DNA from: Watersipora subatra
Lineage: Eukaryota > Bryozoa > Gymnolaemata > Cheilostomatida > Watersiporidae
NCBI RefSeq assembly: GCF_963576615.1
Contig: NC_088711.1
Coordinates: 17,020,182 to 17,084,181, forward strand
Length of the DNA: 64,000 nt
Reading direction: 5' to 3'
Part shown: one piece after another, positions 39,101 through 49,500 of the stretch
Layout: each line of letters starts with the position of its first letter
Numbering within the stretch: position 1 is the stretch's first letter
Notes under the pieces: model-generated
What the model saw: only the letters and a program-made list of their open reading frames with translations
Database searches by the model: none
What the model was told of the DNA's origin: nothing
Position numbers and translations under genes: made by a program

Positions 39101-40845
39101 CATCACTTCAGCAATGTAAGTCAGAATGGTTATGGTGCTTGTTCATATATTAAACAGGTTAATGACAGTGGAAAAAATTTGTGCATCCTGATTTTAGTAA
39201 AATCACGAGTAGTCCCACTAAAAAAGTCCACATGCTAAGGAAAGAACTAAAGCTTAATGTAGGCAAAGAAACCTTCTGGAGTAATTCTCAAATACTGCTA
39301 AGATACATGTCCAAAGATGTCAGAAAGCTTCATCTGTTTGTTGCCAACAGGGTAAGTCAAATTAGAAAGACAACTGAACCCAAACAATGGAATTATGTTC
39401 TTGCCAAATTCAATCCAGCAGACATAGCTTCTCATGGAATAAGTGCCAAAGAAATCATTAATAACGACATTTGGTGGAATGGGCCTCTCTTTCTTAAAGA
39501 CTCCAATGCGCTAGATTTCATTAAGAAAAATCAGGTCAACACAACAATCAATGAACCTGACCCAAAAGTGCGAACACAGGCACTAGTTACCATGGCTACT
39601 TTCCACACACAGAGCATAGCGAGAAAATTCACTCGATGCAGTAGCTGAAAGAAACTAGTACACAGCATAGCATTGCTGAAGAGCTTTGTCAAACAGAAAC
39701 AGTGGACGCGCAAAAAGTTGGACACCAATGATCTGAAAGAGGCTGAAGTACTTGTCTTAAAGAAGGCACAAGCAGAGAGTTATCCTATGAAGGAGAAGTC
39801 TCTCATCAAGCTCAACCGTAAGATTGATGATGAGGGTATAGTTCATGTTGGTGGTCTCCCACCGACATGAACTATACCCTCATCATCAATCTTCCAGTGC
39901 TTCCACATTGAGTTATTAGCAGAAATACCCTATCATCATTCCTAAGGACTATCGCCTCGCATATCTTTTGACAGTGCATTACCATAAACAAATATCACAT
40001 TTAGGAAGAAGAAGCACACTTGCAGCAATTAGAGATGCTGGAATATAGATCGTAAATAGAACTGGTGTAGTAAAGTGGGTGCTTAAGCAGTGTGTAGGCT
40101 GTGCTAAACTAAGAAAGGCACCAGAGACACAACTGATGGGAGAACTCCCCAAAGAAAGAATGGAGGCTACTCCTCCATTCACAAACATTGGAATCGATGC
40201 CTTTGGACCTTATTACGAGAAAGACAGGCGGACAGAGTTGAAAAGATAGGGACTTCTGATAAACTATCTCTACTCTAGAGCAGTTCATATAGAAGTTTTA
40301 AACGACATGATCGTAGACACTTTAATACAAGCCCTAAAATACTTTATGGCCTTGAGAGGCCCCGTTCAAATAATATATTGTGACAATGGAACTAATTTCG
40401 TTGGAGCAAAGAATGAGATTGAAAAGCAATTAGAGATAACCAGTAAGGAAACTAAGTAATATTTGCTAGAGAACCGCATTCATTTCAAATTCAACTCAAA
40501 TGATGCAAGTCATCAAGGTGGAGCCATGGGAAGAATGATTCATTTGGTTAAAGCAGTACTCAATGCAATGACCTTCAAGCTGAAAAATAATCTAGACACC
40601 AAAACCCTATGTACGTTTTTTACGAAGCAGGTAATATCATCAACAGTAGGCTCCTGACAGCCACCTCGATAAGCAATCCCAAGGATCATGTTATTGCACC
40701 TAGTCATATCTTGATCATAAAAAGTCAATAATTACTGGAACCTCTACTTGGAAACTTGACAGAAGATTATTTGGATAGTAGCAAACGGTGGAGCATAGCC
40801 CAAGCAGCAGCAGAGGAGTTCTGGAAAACATGGAAAACTGAATAT

Positions 40846-41728
40846 TTAAAGGTTGACTTGCAACAAAATTCACATTACAGTTATTTGATATCAAAAGATT
40901 CACCATGTTTTAGTTTGTTGTGTTGTAGGTGCAAAATGTGTGAAAAGGTGATTACAAGCTCTTAAAAGCTCAAAAACGAACAGAAAATCGCAGCCACACG
41001 AGCCCGCCGTAGTTTGGAGTTTCTTTCCAGAACCCTCAAATGTGACGCAGTTGTGAGAGATGGTTTCTGTTTACACATTCATGCAACCTTATTCGTCGAA
41101 ATATTTTCACAAATATACTTTACACATTCAATAAAACCATGTCTATTGTTCTTACGCGTCTAATTTATTGTCATCGTAATGCTGTCCCTTTTAGCAGCGA
41201 TATCCTATAACTTACCGTAAAAATTTGTTTAATTTTTTAGCCTTATCTTGAAGGAGTACATATCATTGTCTGATAATCATGACAAGCCTGTTGGTCACTT
41301 GTGATAATCGAAAAGTGCTGCAGAAATTATTTGTTAAGTATTGGGTTCCACGATCAGATTATGACTTGCCGATTAGACCAAACTGAAACAAAACTGTAAA
41401 GTAGCGAGCATCTATATTTAATACGTTGTCTTCGATACAACCCAAAATGTTTGTCGTAAACTAGTGCTACGATAAGTTTATATTGAGCTTTTTATTGGCC
41501 TTTCAATTCACGTAAGAACATCACATGTCAAGACAATAGCCAAATTTCATGGCTACGTCATCGAAATAAAGAGATTCCAATCTACGGTGGCTTTTCATTT
41601 TTGAGCTTTTAAGAGCTTGTAATCACATTTCCACATATTTGGCACGTACAACACAACAGAGTAAGACATGGTGAATCTTTTGATACCAAATAACTGTAAT
41701 GTGAATTTTATTGCAAGTCAACCTTTAA
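40846..41728. mobile_element. TTAA-flanked MITE, copy 1, inside the BEL element
   Basis: Begins TTAAAGGTTGACTTGCAACA and ends with the inverted counterpart GCAAGTCAACCTTTAA. The inverted ends run well over 100 bp and include GATTCACCATG on the left and CATGGTGAATC on the right. No transposase reading frame. TTAA at both ends is either a piggyBac-type target duplication or part of the terminal repeat. It interrupts the integrase region, so it is younger than the host element. Confidence 0.88.
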
Positions 41729-42138
41729 ACAGCATAACAATTTGTCAGAAATGGACAAGGACGAGAGAAAATGTCAATGAAGAAGACATTGTCATTTTCA
41801 AAGACAACCAGGCAGCTAGAAATTATTGGAAGCTAGGTAGAGTGACCGAATATATTGCAGGCTCAGACGGCTTGGTGTGCAACCTAAAATCAAAGTGAGG
41901 AACCTATTTCTTGATAAAGGGGTTACCCATGCACCCACCAACAGAGGTCAGTACACAGTGTAGTAAATTTGCTGAGTATTTAGATTAGCAACTATCAATC
42001 ACGTAGGATTATTCATTATCAATTATTTAGTGTGAATAATTCAACAATTAATAAATTAACAACAAACAACAAAACAAAAAGAAACTACATATTACAATAA
42101 ATTTAAGAAATTTAGACGGTAGTGTAGGAAAAGTTTAT

Positions 42139-42630
42139 TAGTTTAGCGTTCCTGGAGTTCATGCCGAGTCAAATTGGCCTAATCCATGCTGACCAATGAT
42201 AGTTGCCGGCGTTGAGTCATAAGCTAAGGTTGTGCTTAACTCATAGCGTGACGTTTCTCTAGCTTTTATAGAAGACAGCCAGATTTGAATTATTACTCTG
42301 AGTAGTAAGTTATCAATTTCCATGGGATTATTTACTAGAGATTACAGGTTAGTTGCATATGCTGTTTTATTTTATTATACCGTGTTATATTGTTTCTTGT
42401 GACGTTTCAGTTGTTCTTCAGTATTTTTATTTGCTATTATACTGTAACTTTTCCTATTTTATTGCATTCATATTTATTGTGCTTAACAAGTTGGTATAAA
42501 AATGGTACTGAAATGTTATTTCAGGCTTCACGGTACTGAATAAAGGTTCTAACCTGCATACTAACCGGTGAATTCACCTTACAAATGATGCTATGCGTTA
42601 AATAAAGTTAAGAGTTTTCAGAAAACTCTA
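42139..42630 (+). repeat. Right LTR of the BEL/Pao element
   Basis: About 490 bp. Matches the left LTR at both ends but has about 150 bp of T-rich sequence in the middle (about 42,320-42,480) with no counterpart on the left. Confidence 0.8.
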
Positions 42631-43105
42631 TGGGCTGTTATTAAAAATATGATGCTTGTCATTTTTACTGTAGTTTGTTTTTATGCTAGAGGAAACACTC
42701 GAGATAGATTGAACCCTGAAAATTCAAAACAAATCTTCATTTGAAGCAAGATAATTATTTTACTGTTTTAATCGAAAACTTGATATAATACAGAAAATTA
42801 TTCATTCTAAAAAGCTCGCACTACCCTGATTTACAGTCCGAATGAATCATCAAAGTCAACTTTGCAATATTTTGGAACTTTCATTGTGCATAAACTTTAC
42901 ACGGCCTAAAGAGTGCACTGACATTATGAATTGGATCTAAAAGTGAATAAGATATTTATTCAAAGGTTTTATTTGGTTTAAATAAACAGTAACATATTTG
43001 TAGTGCAACAATTCTTGGAAAAAAATGGTTAAATAACTTAAGTTCTTTTCAAAAAATTCAACAATGTCTAGCTTCGCACTAGAACTCGTGTGTGTGAAAT
43101 AGGAA

Positions 43106-43178
43106 GCTGAAATAGCTCAGTTAGGAGAGCATTAGACTGAACATTTACAGGTCCTTGGTTCAATCCCAGGTTTTGGCA
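43106..43178 (+). pseudogene. tRNA-Phe(GAA) relic in outer unit
   Basis: 73 nt with the GAA anticodon still readable (loop CTGAACA). T stem has diverged to CTTGG and CCAGG; the anticodon stem is poor. The upstream dyad TCTAG-N7-CTAGA is still present. Confidence 0.8.
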
Positions 43179-43662
43179 CCTGGAAAATATGTTTTCATAT
43201 GTTAGTCCTGCATTTTGCTACAACACAGAAAAAATTAGTATTAGGCTGTGATTAAAAATATGATGTTTGTTATTTACGCAGTTGTTTGTTTTTATGCTAG
43301 AAAAAATCCACGAAATTGGTTGAAACCCTCGGGATCGGTTGAATCCTGAAAGTTCAAAATAAGGCTTCATTCAGAGCAAGATATTCATTTTACTGTATTA
43401 ATTGAAAACTTGATATAATACAGAGGATGATTAATTTTTAAAAAGCCGAACTACCAACATTTACAGTCCGATTCATTCGCAAATTTAAGCAATTAGCAAA
43501 ATTTTCATTTTATTGTTTTTATCAGTTTTAGTAGTAGTAGTAGTCTACATTTTATCGCAAAATTTGTAAAACAAACCTATTGTTTAACAGCTCACATTGT
43601 TTCCCATACTTTAAAATGGACCAATAACACTTCCATTAGCACTCGTTTAAATGTACTAAGTA

Positions 43663-43731
43663 GCCAATATAGCTCAGTTTGGAGTGTTAGACTGAGATCT
43701 AAAGGTCTCTTGTTCATTACTTGGTATTGTT
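43663..43731 (+). pseudogene. Truncated tRNA-Phe relic
   Basis: GCCAATATAGCTCAGTTTGG and GATCTAAAGGTC are recognisable, but D arm, T arm and acceptor have lost bases. Last trace of the array. Confidence 0.75.
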
Positions 43732-43740
43732 ACCTTGTTA

Positions 43741-44230
43741 TTTAGCTTTGCTTGTCGAGCTTTGAACCGAACACTCTAATATCTTTTTTCGTTCAGAAGA
43801 ACTAACGGAGTTTCCTTACTTGCTCTACAAGAACCAAACCAGTCAAATGCAATGAAAATGAATATATACATTTCACAGTAAATATATGTATACAAAAGTA
43901 CAGTTCAAATGCAATTTTTAAAATGCCTCGTTTCTTTGTTCATCGCTCGGTCGACCGAGCCAACTCATCGGTGACCGAACCTTCTCAAGTTGTAGGAAGG
44001 CTCAGTCTGATGATGCCGGTTGCCATGAGGTCTGGTCTCTCTGGCTCTGGTCACGCCACTCTGTGGTAACACTTTGCAAGTACAGTTCAAATTGCAATTA
44101 ACATACAATAAACTGCAAGATTAGAAACTTCTCATTTGCTCTGCTTTCCTTTGCTCAGCTGGCTCTTTATATATGTGTTAAGCTCCGTCCCTTCAAACTG
44201 GGCTAGTCGTGTTTCAGCAATAGAAGCGAC
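43741..44230. other. No gene recognised
   Basis: Moderately AT-rich sequence. It has two short echoes of GTACAGTTCAAATGCAATT about 180 bp apart and a CCGAGC-rich stretch at 43,950-43,990. I see no open coding structure. Confidence 0.6.
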
Positions 44231-44558
44231 TAGCAGAATGTCCGGCATTGCACAGGTATTAAGAACCAGCTTATAAACAGTGACTGGTAACGTAGTTGCT
44301 TGCCACTTGCTATTAGTCTGGCACATTACCAATGGGTAATTTGAGCAAGCCAATATCTGTATTGCTAAACTTACTAATAATAGCCGTGAGAGCAAGCTCT
44401 TATGATGTTGTGCCGTAAGTTAATGCAGAGTCGCTATGCATATTTTAACCTAAATAACCACTCATATCGCCTAACGAGTCTAATGCATCTCATGTAGCTC
44501 AGTTGGTAAGCTAAATGTCTGGTGAAAGGGAAGTTCCGAGATCAAATCCGTGCCAATT
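44231..44558 (+). mobile_element. SINE-like repeat, copy 1, tRNA-like module at the 3' end
   Basis: Shared with copies at 58,033 (+) and 58,929 (-). It opens with GCATTGCACAGGTATTAA and CAGCTTATAAACAGTG, has a GCCGTGAGAGCAAGCTC block, then CTAAATAACCACTCATATCG. It closes with a tRNA-like box A (TAGCTCAGTTGGTAAG, near 44,497) and box B (GAGATCAAATCC, near 44,539). The tRNA-like part comes after the body, not before it as in ordinary SINEs. Confidence 0.7.
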
Positions 44559-46365
44559 GCAGCCAGCTAACTGGCTAGTTGTTGTAGCTGCTAGAACTCA
44601 GCCAACTGGCTCGGCTGATTGTGTAGGCAACTAGTTGTTGACCTCTTAACCGAAACACTGGTGTTAGTGTTCTGCTGGCTTCCACGGTTCCACCACAGCT
44701 GAGTATTTAGCTTTAGCAGGAGCTACTGTTTCCAAAACCATCACTAGTCTTTTTTGACTGAAACAAGATTAGTTATCACGTGTACTTAAGTATGCCCATA
44801 CTTACTGTATATATTATATACAGTAAAATATATGTCAATTGCCTAATCCATTCTAAGATCTTGTTATAATGAAGTCAAACAATGCTGTTTGTTCATTTGG
44901 GAGCGGTCTTTTTGTTAGAGAAAACACTAACGAGGTTTATATATGTAGATGTATTACTTTATTGACAATAGTTTCTTTTCAAATAAAAAGTTTTACAAAA
45001 CATGTGATACAAGACTCATAAAACAAAAAAGGGCAACAATTAGCCACTAAAATCAAATAAATGGTTTGACATATTGCATTTAAAATATCTTTCTCTGGTA
45101 AAAGAACAATTATGAGGTAAATGATTGTTAAAGCAGCTGTGATAAAGCTGGTAATGCAATAATATTTTCAAAAGAATTATTAGATCTTGTATGCAATTTG
45201 TTGATATCATGTAAGTTGAAACTAGTTGAAAACCTGTGACTGTCATGCAAAAAACCAAGGCACAAATCATGAAGGATCTTTTAAGGTTTCATGGCAGAAT
45301 TTACAGATAACTGTGATCGATTAAGAAAAGCTATTACTTTTTAAAATAAAACCCTGAACATAACTTTGCTAATGAATTTTCCTGAAAAGGAACAATATTA
45401 TAAAGGTTCCTACTAATACATGATCACATATCTCAATATTGACTTTTGATCGTTCTGGAGGTTGCTTGATCGTCATCTTAACATTCACCTATCGATGAAA
45501 TAAATGGTATTATTTTTAATACATCTGTTGGTCTATTCATTTTATACTAACCTGTTTGGGATAGCATGTATGAGTTTTATGACTGGTCAATTATTAATCA
45601 TAATATTGTATAATTGTCTAGCTTGAGGTTTCTACTCTCTAACGAAATGTAGTCGGAGTGTCGATATCCTACCAGACTCGGGCTAAGAGATGTGGTCTAA
45701 TCTTGGAATAGGTCATCTGTCTATATCCTTTACCTATTGTACACACACCATTATAGTATATTACATCCAATTCTCTCTTTAGCAAGCCTTTCAAGTTCGA
45801 TTTCAGTAACTACCATAAAGAAATTTCAAATCATTGTATTTTAAACGCAGGCTAGCTCCATGAAAATTTTATTAATAGCAATTCTGTTACACTATGTAAT
45901 AATGCCGTGTTAAGAAGAGTAACTAGTTTGTAAAATATTTATCGGGTCTATTGTAACATCTTGTATATCAATGTTGGTGTGAAATTAGTTGTTTCATTAA
46001 AGATAAAGTGTTCATTGCCCCAGCAAAAAGCTTATTGCAAAGTTGTGGTCAATGTAGAAATATATTTCCTCATAATTCCGTCGCATTGAACAAATACAGA
46101 GTGAAGTGTTTGACAATATAAAATTATAGATAGTAATAGCTAATCATGCTATTCATCTGATAATCTCTAACTGTATATAAAAATACATAAACATAATATA
46201 ACCATAAACAACGCTCAACAAACAAATATTAATAGGCATGCCTATGTTCTTATTTGTCACATCTGTCTATCTATAGAAGAAGCCCACGGAAAAAAGAAAT
46301 TTAAATAACCAATCAGCAGGCAGCCCAGACTTATCATTGATCATCAACAACAAACAAAAGAAATT
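44559..46365. other. No gene recognised; sequence beyond the FAM8A1-like gene
   Basis: AT-rich. It contains a palindrome-rich patch built on CAGCCA/TGGCTAGTTG at 44,570-44,640 and a stretch CAATTGCCTAATCCATTC at about 44,837 that recurs near 50,487. Short reading frames show no family resemblance. Confidence 0.6.
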
Positions 46366-46371
46366 TTTATT
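46366..46371 (-). promoter_or_regulatory. Possible poly(A) signal of the FAM8A1-like gene
   Basis: AATAAA on the minus strand about 75 nt beyond the stop codon. Position fits, but such hexamers are common in AT-rich DNA. Confidence 0.45.
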
Positions 46372-46444
46372 TTCCAATATGCCATGTTATACAAGGTAAC
46401 GGCTGAAAAGAACTCAAACAACCAATCAACAGGCAACACATATA

Positions 46445-46580
46445 TTACGGAACTTCGATAACAACAGTACCAGAAAGGAGATCATACACAGCCCGTCTAT
46501 GGTCAAACATGAAGACGGTCAAAGATGTAGGTGCCATCACGCTCAGAGAAAAGTTCTTTATAATTGATCTGCCCATTGAT
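46445..46580 (-). CDS. FAM8A1: FAM8A1-like exon 5 (C terminus)
   Basis: 136 bp after acceptor TTTGTCTTCCAG. Encodes SMGRSIIKNFSLSVMAPTSL, then TVFMFDHRRAVYDLLSGTVV and IEVP-stop. It matches RALIKNFSIASFFPAF and HNRTAYDIVAGTIVV of the human protein. The split AGA codon joins exactly to exon 4. Confidence 0.93.
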
Positions 46581-49500
46581 CTGGAAGACAAACATAGAAG
46601 CATGCAGAATTACATTAAAAGGTCCCGATGCAGCTTTTGCTCAACCTCTGGACACAAACTAAACAGGAGCATTACTTATAGAAACCTCGACAAAAACTTT
46701 AGGAATGTCTGATCAATTGTTAGACCCATCCGCATAATACAACAAAATGGAACATAACTCAAAGTAACAATACAATACCTGAACATAACAACACAATACC
46801 TGAACATAACAATACAATACCTGAACATAACAATACAATACCTGAACATAACAATACAATACCTGAACATAATAATACAATACCTGAACACAACGCCTAG
46901 CAGAGCACCGCACCTACCTATCAAAGCGCAACACCTACCTATCAAAGCGCAACACCTACCTATCAAAGCACCACACCTATTGAGCACGACAATACCTACC
47001 TGCGCACAACAACATTTACCTGCGCACAACAACACCTGCCTGCGCACAACAACACTTACCTGCGCACAACAACACTTACCTGCGCACAACAACACCTACC
47101 TGAGCACAACACCTACCTAGATAATGATGGAGTAGAGATACCAGTCACAAGAAACCTGTCGCCTCCAAGAGTAAAAACTTCCTCACAACCGACGACAGCT
47201 ATACCCATTAGTTTCTTGCCTGGAGTTGCTCCTCCTGGAGGGATGATGTTTGTTACAAAGGTTAGACAGAATGCCTGAAACGAAGTAGACATATGCTGAG
47301 AACAGAATAATATAAAGCTGTGGTCACACGATGGCCGAACCGACTTAGTCACACGATGGCCGAACCGACTTAGGTTTGGTTCGGAGGTTGTTTTACTTCG
47401 GTTCGGCTAAGCCACATGTCACACAGCATCCGAAGTCCCTTCACCTCCTAGATACCATACGCATGGAGACAGGACACTGTTTCATTGGTAGTTTTTATGT
47501 ATTTGAGCTAAATATTTCTATTGTAAACAAAAAACTTTGAGGAACAATTATTAATTATAATTACGCAGCAGATTTATCAGAAGATCGTTCAGCTGCTCAA
47601 AATAAATCACTCAATACAAAGATTTTGCCAACCCTTCCCATCAACAAAATTATATTTTTGTTAACATATGAATGTTTTTCTATGCTGAGTACATAACAAA
47701 CAAAAACAGTCTTTACCATAGTACTGTGGTTTTACATAAATAAATCAGTCAACGATACTTCATCAGAATGAGTATGACACATTACTTCTATTCTACACGA
47801 AAGAAAACCACAACCATTCTCTTACATTTATGCAAAACTTAAGTGCAACATTTTACATTTATGCAACACCATCACAAGTCTGGGTGAGCCTTGTCGTAAA
47901 TTGCTTCATGTTGTTTACTTAACAAAATAAAAAGATCGTCCCATTTCTTTTTTAACTTTGCTCACACACACGTAAGGAGAAATTTGATGCGTGCTCGCTA
48001 GAATTTTAACAAGCCAATAAGAACAAGGGTTCGGTCACGAAATTTCGAGCAGGACTGAAATGGTTCGTTTCGGCCAGAAATGTCTTCGGCCGAACAGCAA
48101 ATGTTTCGGCTCTCATGTGACCACCCCTTTAGGGTACCAACTCACCTCATATATAGATACAAATAGCTTGTCTACCAACTCACCTTATATATACATACAA
48201 ATAGCTTGTCTACCAACTCACCTTATATATACATACAAATAGCTTGTGTACCAGCTCACTTCATATATACATACAAATAGCTTGTGTAAGGACTCACCTC
48301 ATATATACATACAAATAGCTTGTGTACCAACACACTTTATATATACATACAAATAGCTTGTGTACCAACACACTTTATATATACATACAAATAGCTTGTG
48401 TACCAACTCACCTCATCTATACATACAAATAGCTTGTGTACGGACTAACCTCATTATATACATACAAATAGCTTGTGTAACAACTCACCTCATATATACA
48501 TACAAATAGCTTGTGTATGAATTCCACAAACATTATTTCTGAACTGAGATTTAAGAATTTGTCAACGTCTAGCTCTCCATTTAGCAGAGCGTAATCAAAG
48601 TCCAGCAGCTGCATTGCCCTGTAACAATAAGTGGCTCTGCATCCTTTGTCACAAAAAGTGATACCACATTGCTTTGTAGCAGGAAATGATCCTAGACTCC
48701 CTTTCAGTGTTCGATTTTCAGATTCCGATTGAATCAGCATCGTGACACCATAACGAGACAGCAATGTTTTATGAAACTGCTACCTTCAGATATATTATGT
48801 TGTTGTCATGTCACAGCACCATACCAAAGAGTGAATTCCACAAAACTTAGTAGTTGTCTCATTGACCCACAGTACCACTGATACGGGTTGTCGTCATGAC
48901 AGAGAATTATAACACAACCGTGAAATGCTACGATGTAGTGTGTTCTCTTAAACAATGTTTCTTTCATTGAATTATAGCTTAGCATCGCTTACTAGCACCA
49001 AGTCCAATGAGGCATACGTATGGAAGTATCGCTAACAATACACAGGATTTTTGTTCGCACTGATCACTTTACCAACTGTGTTAAGTAACCCGTTAGGGAA
49101 CAGAGAATATAGTTGTAAATATTCATACAATTGGAAGCATATTTATAAAACTTATTTTAAGCAGACATATTGAAGGGATCATTTATATCTATAAACATAT
49201 TCTGCAAGAATTGCCTGTATAGCGAGCTTATCCACCAAAACATGAACATATATCGTCATGAAGAATGGTTTTTTAATGGTAAGCTTCATGGACTCTCAAA
49301 AGTTTGTCAAAAAAAAACTGTTTTGAGCCATTTTTAGCTATAAGTTATATACAGCATCTCCAACTTTAAAGGTTGACTAGCAACAAAATTCACATTAGAG
49401 TTATTTGGTATCAAAAGATTCACCATGTCTTACTCTGTTGTGTTGTAGGTGCAAAATATATGGGAATGTGATTACAAGCTCTTCAAAGCTAAAAAACGAA

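Larger units (their letters stand above)
35313..42630 (+). mobile_element. BEL/Pao LTR retrotransposon, broken
   Basis: A fossil LTR element in the decayed edge of the tRNA array. Terminal direct repeats lie at about 35,313-35,664 and 42,139-42,630; the right one is longer. By eye they differ at roughly one base in six or seven where they align, so the insertion is old. Between them, in the order expected for BEL/Pao, are a leader with tandem repeats (35.7-36.1 kb), a Gag-like region with a zinc knuckle (about 36.2-37.7 kb), an aspartic protease region (about 37.8-38.4 kb), a reverse transcriptase/RNase H region (about 38.5-39.5 kb) and an integrase region (about 39.6-41.9 kb). The coding part is broken in many places (ten or so). 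A DNA element is inserted in its integrase region. I see no target duplication. Confidence 0.88.
42631..43740 (+). repeat. tRNA-Phe array resumes, decayed outer units
   Basis: Just after the LTR the array spacer resumes at GGGCTGTTATTAAAAATATG (array: GGCTGTGATTAAAAAGATG). About one and a half diverged units follow, with two tRNA relics at 43,106 and 43,663. Beyond 43,740 no array sequence is recognisable, so this is its right edge. Confidence 0.88.

Noticed and set aside
45040-45270. Minus-strand hydrophobic frame first considered as the FAM8A1 C terminus
   Set aside because: Weak similarity appeared in three different frames, and the true last exon at 46,580-46,445 fits in motif, phase and stop.
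46509-46712. Plus-strand reading frame with a zinc-knuckle-like CSFCSTSGH
   Set aside because: It lies antisense to FAM8A1-like exon 5, which has clear family motifs, splice sites and phase. The plus-strand frame is a shadow.
46676-47095. Minus-strand frames with repeated VQVLYCY and MFRYCIV units
   Set aside because: A by-product of the 21-bp minisatellite in an intron.
48619-48764. Open frame continuing upstream of exon 3 on the minus strand
   Set aside because: Exon 2 ends in a phase that joins exactly at 48,618; the upstream stretch has no counterpart in FAM8A1 and a good acceptor separates it.
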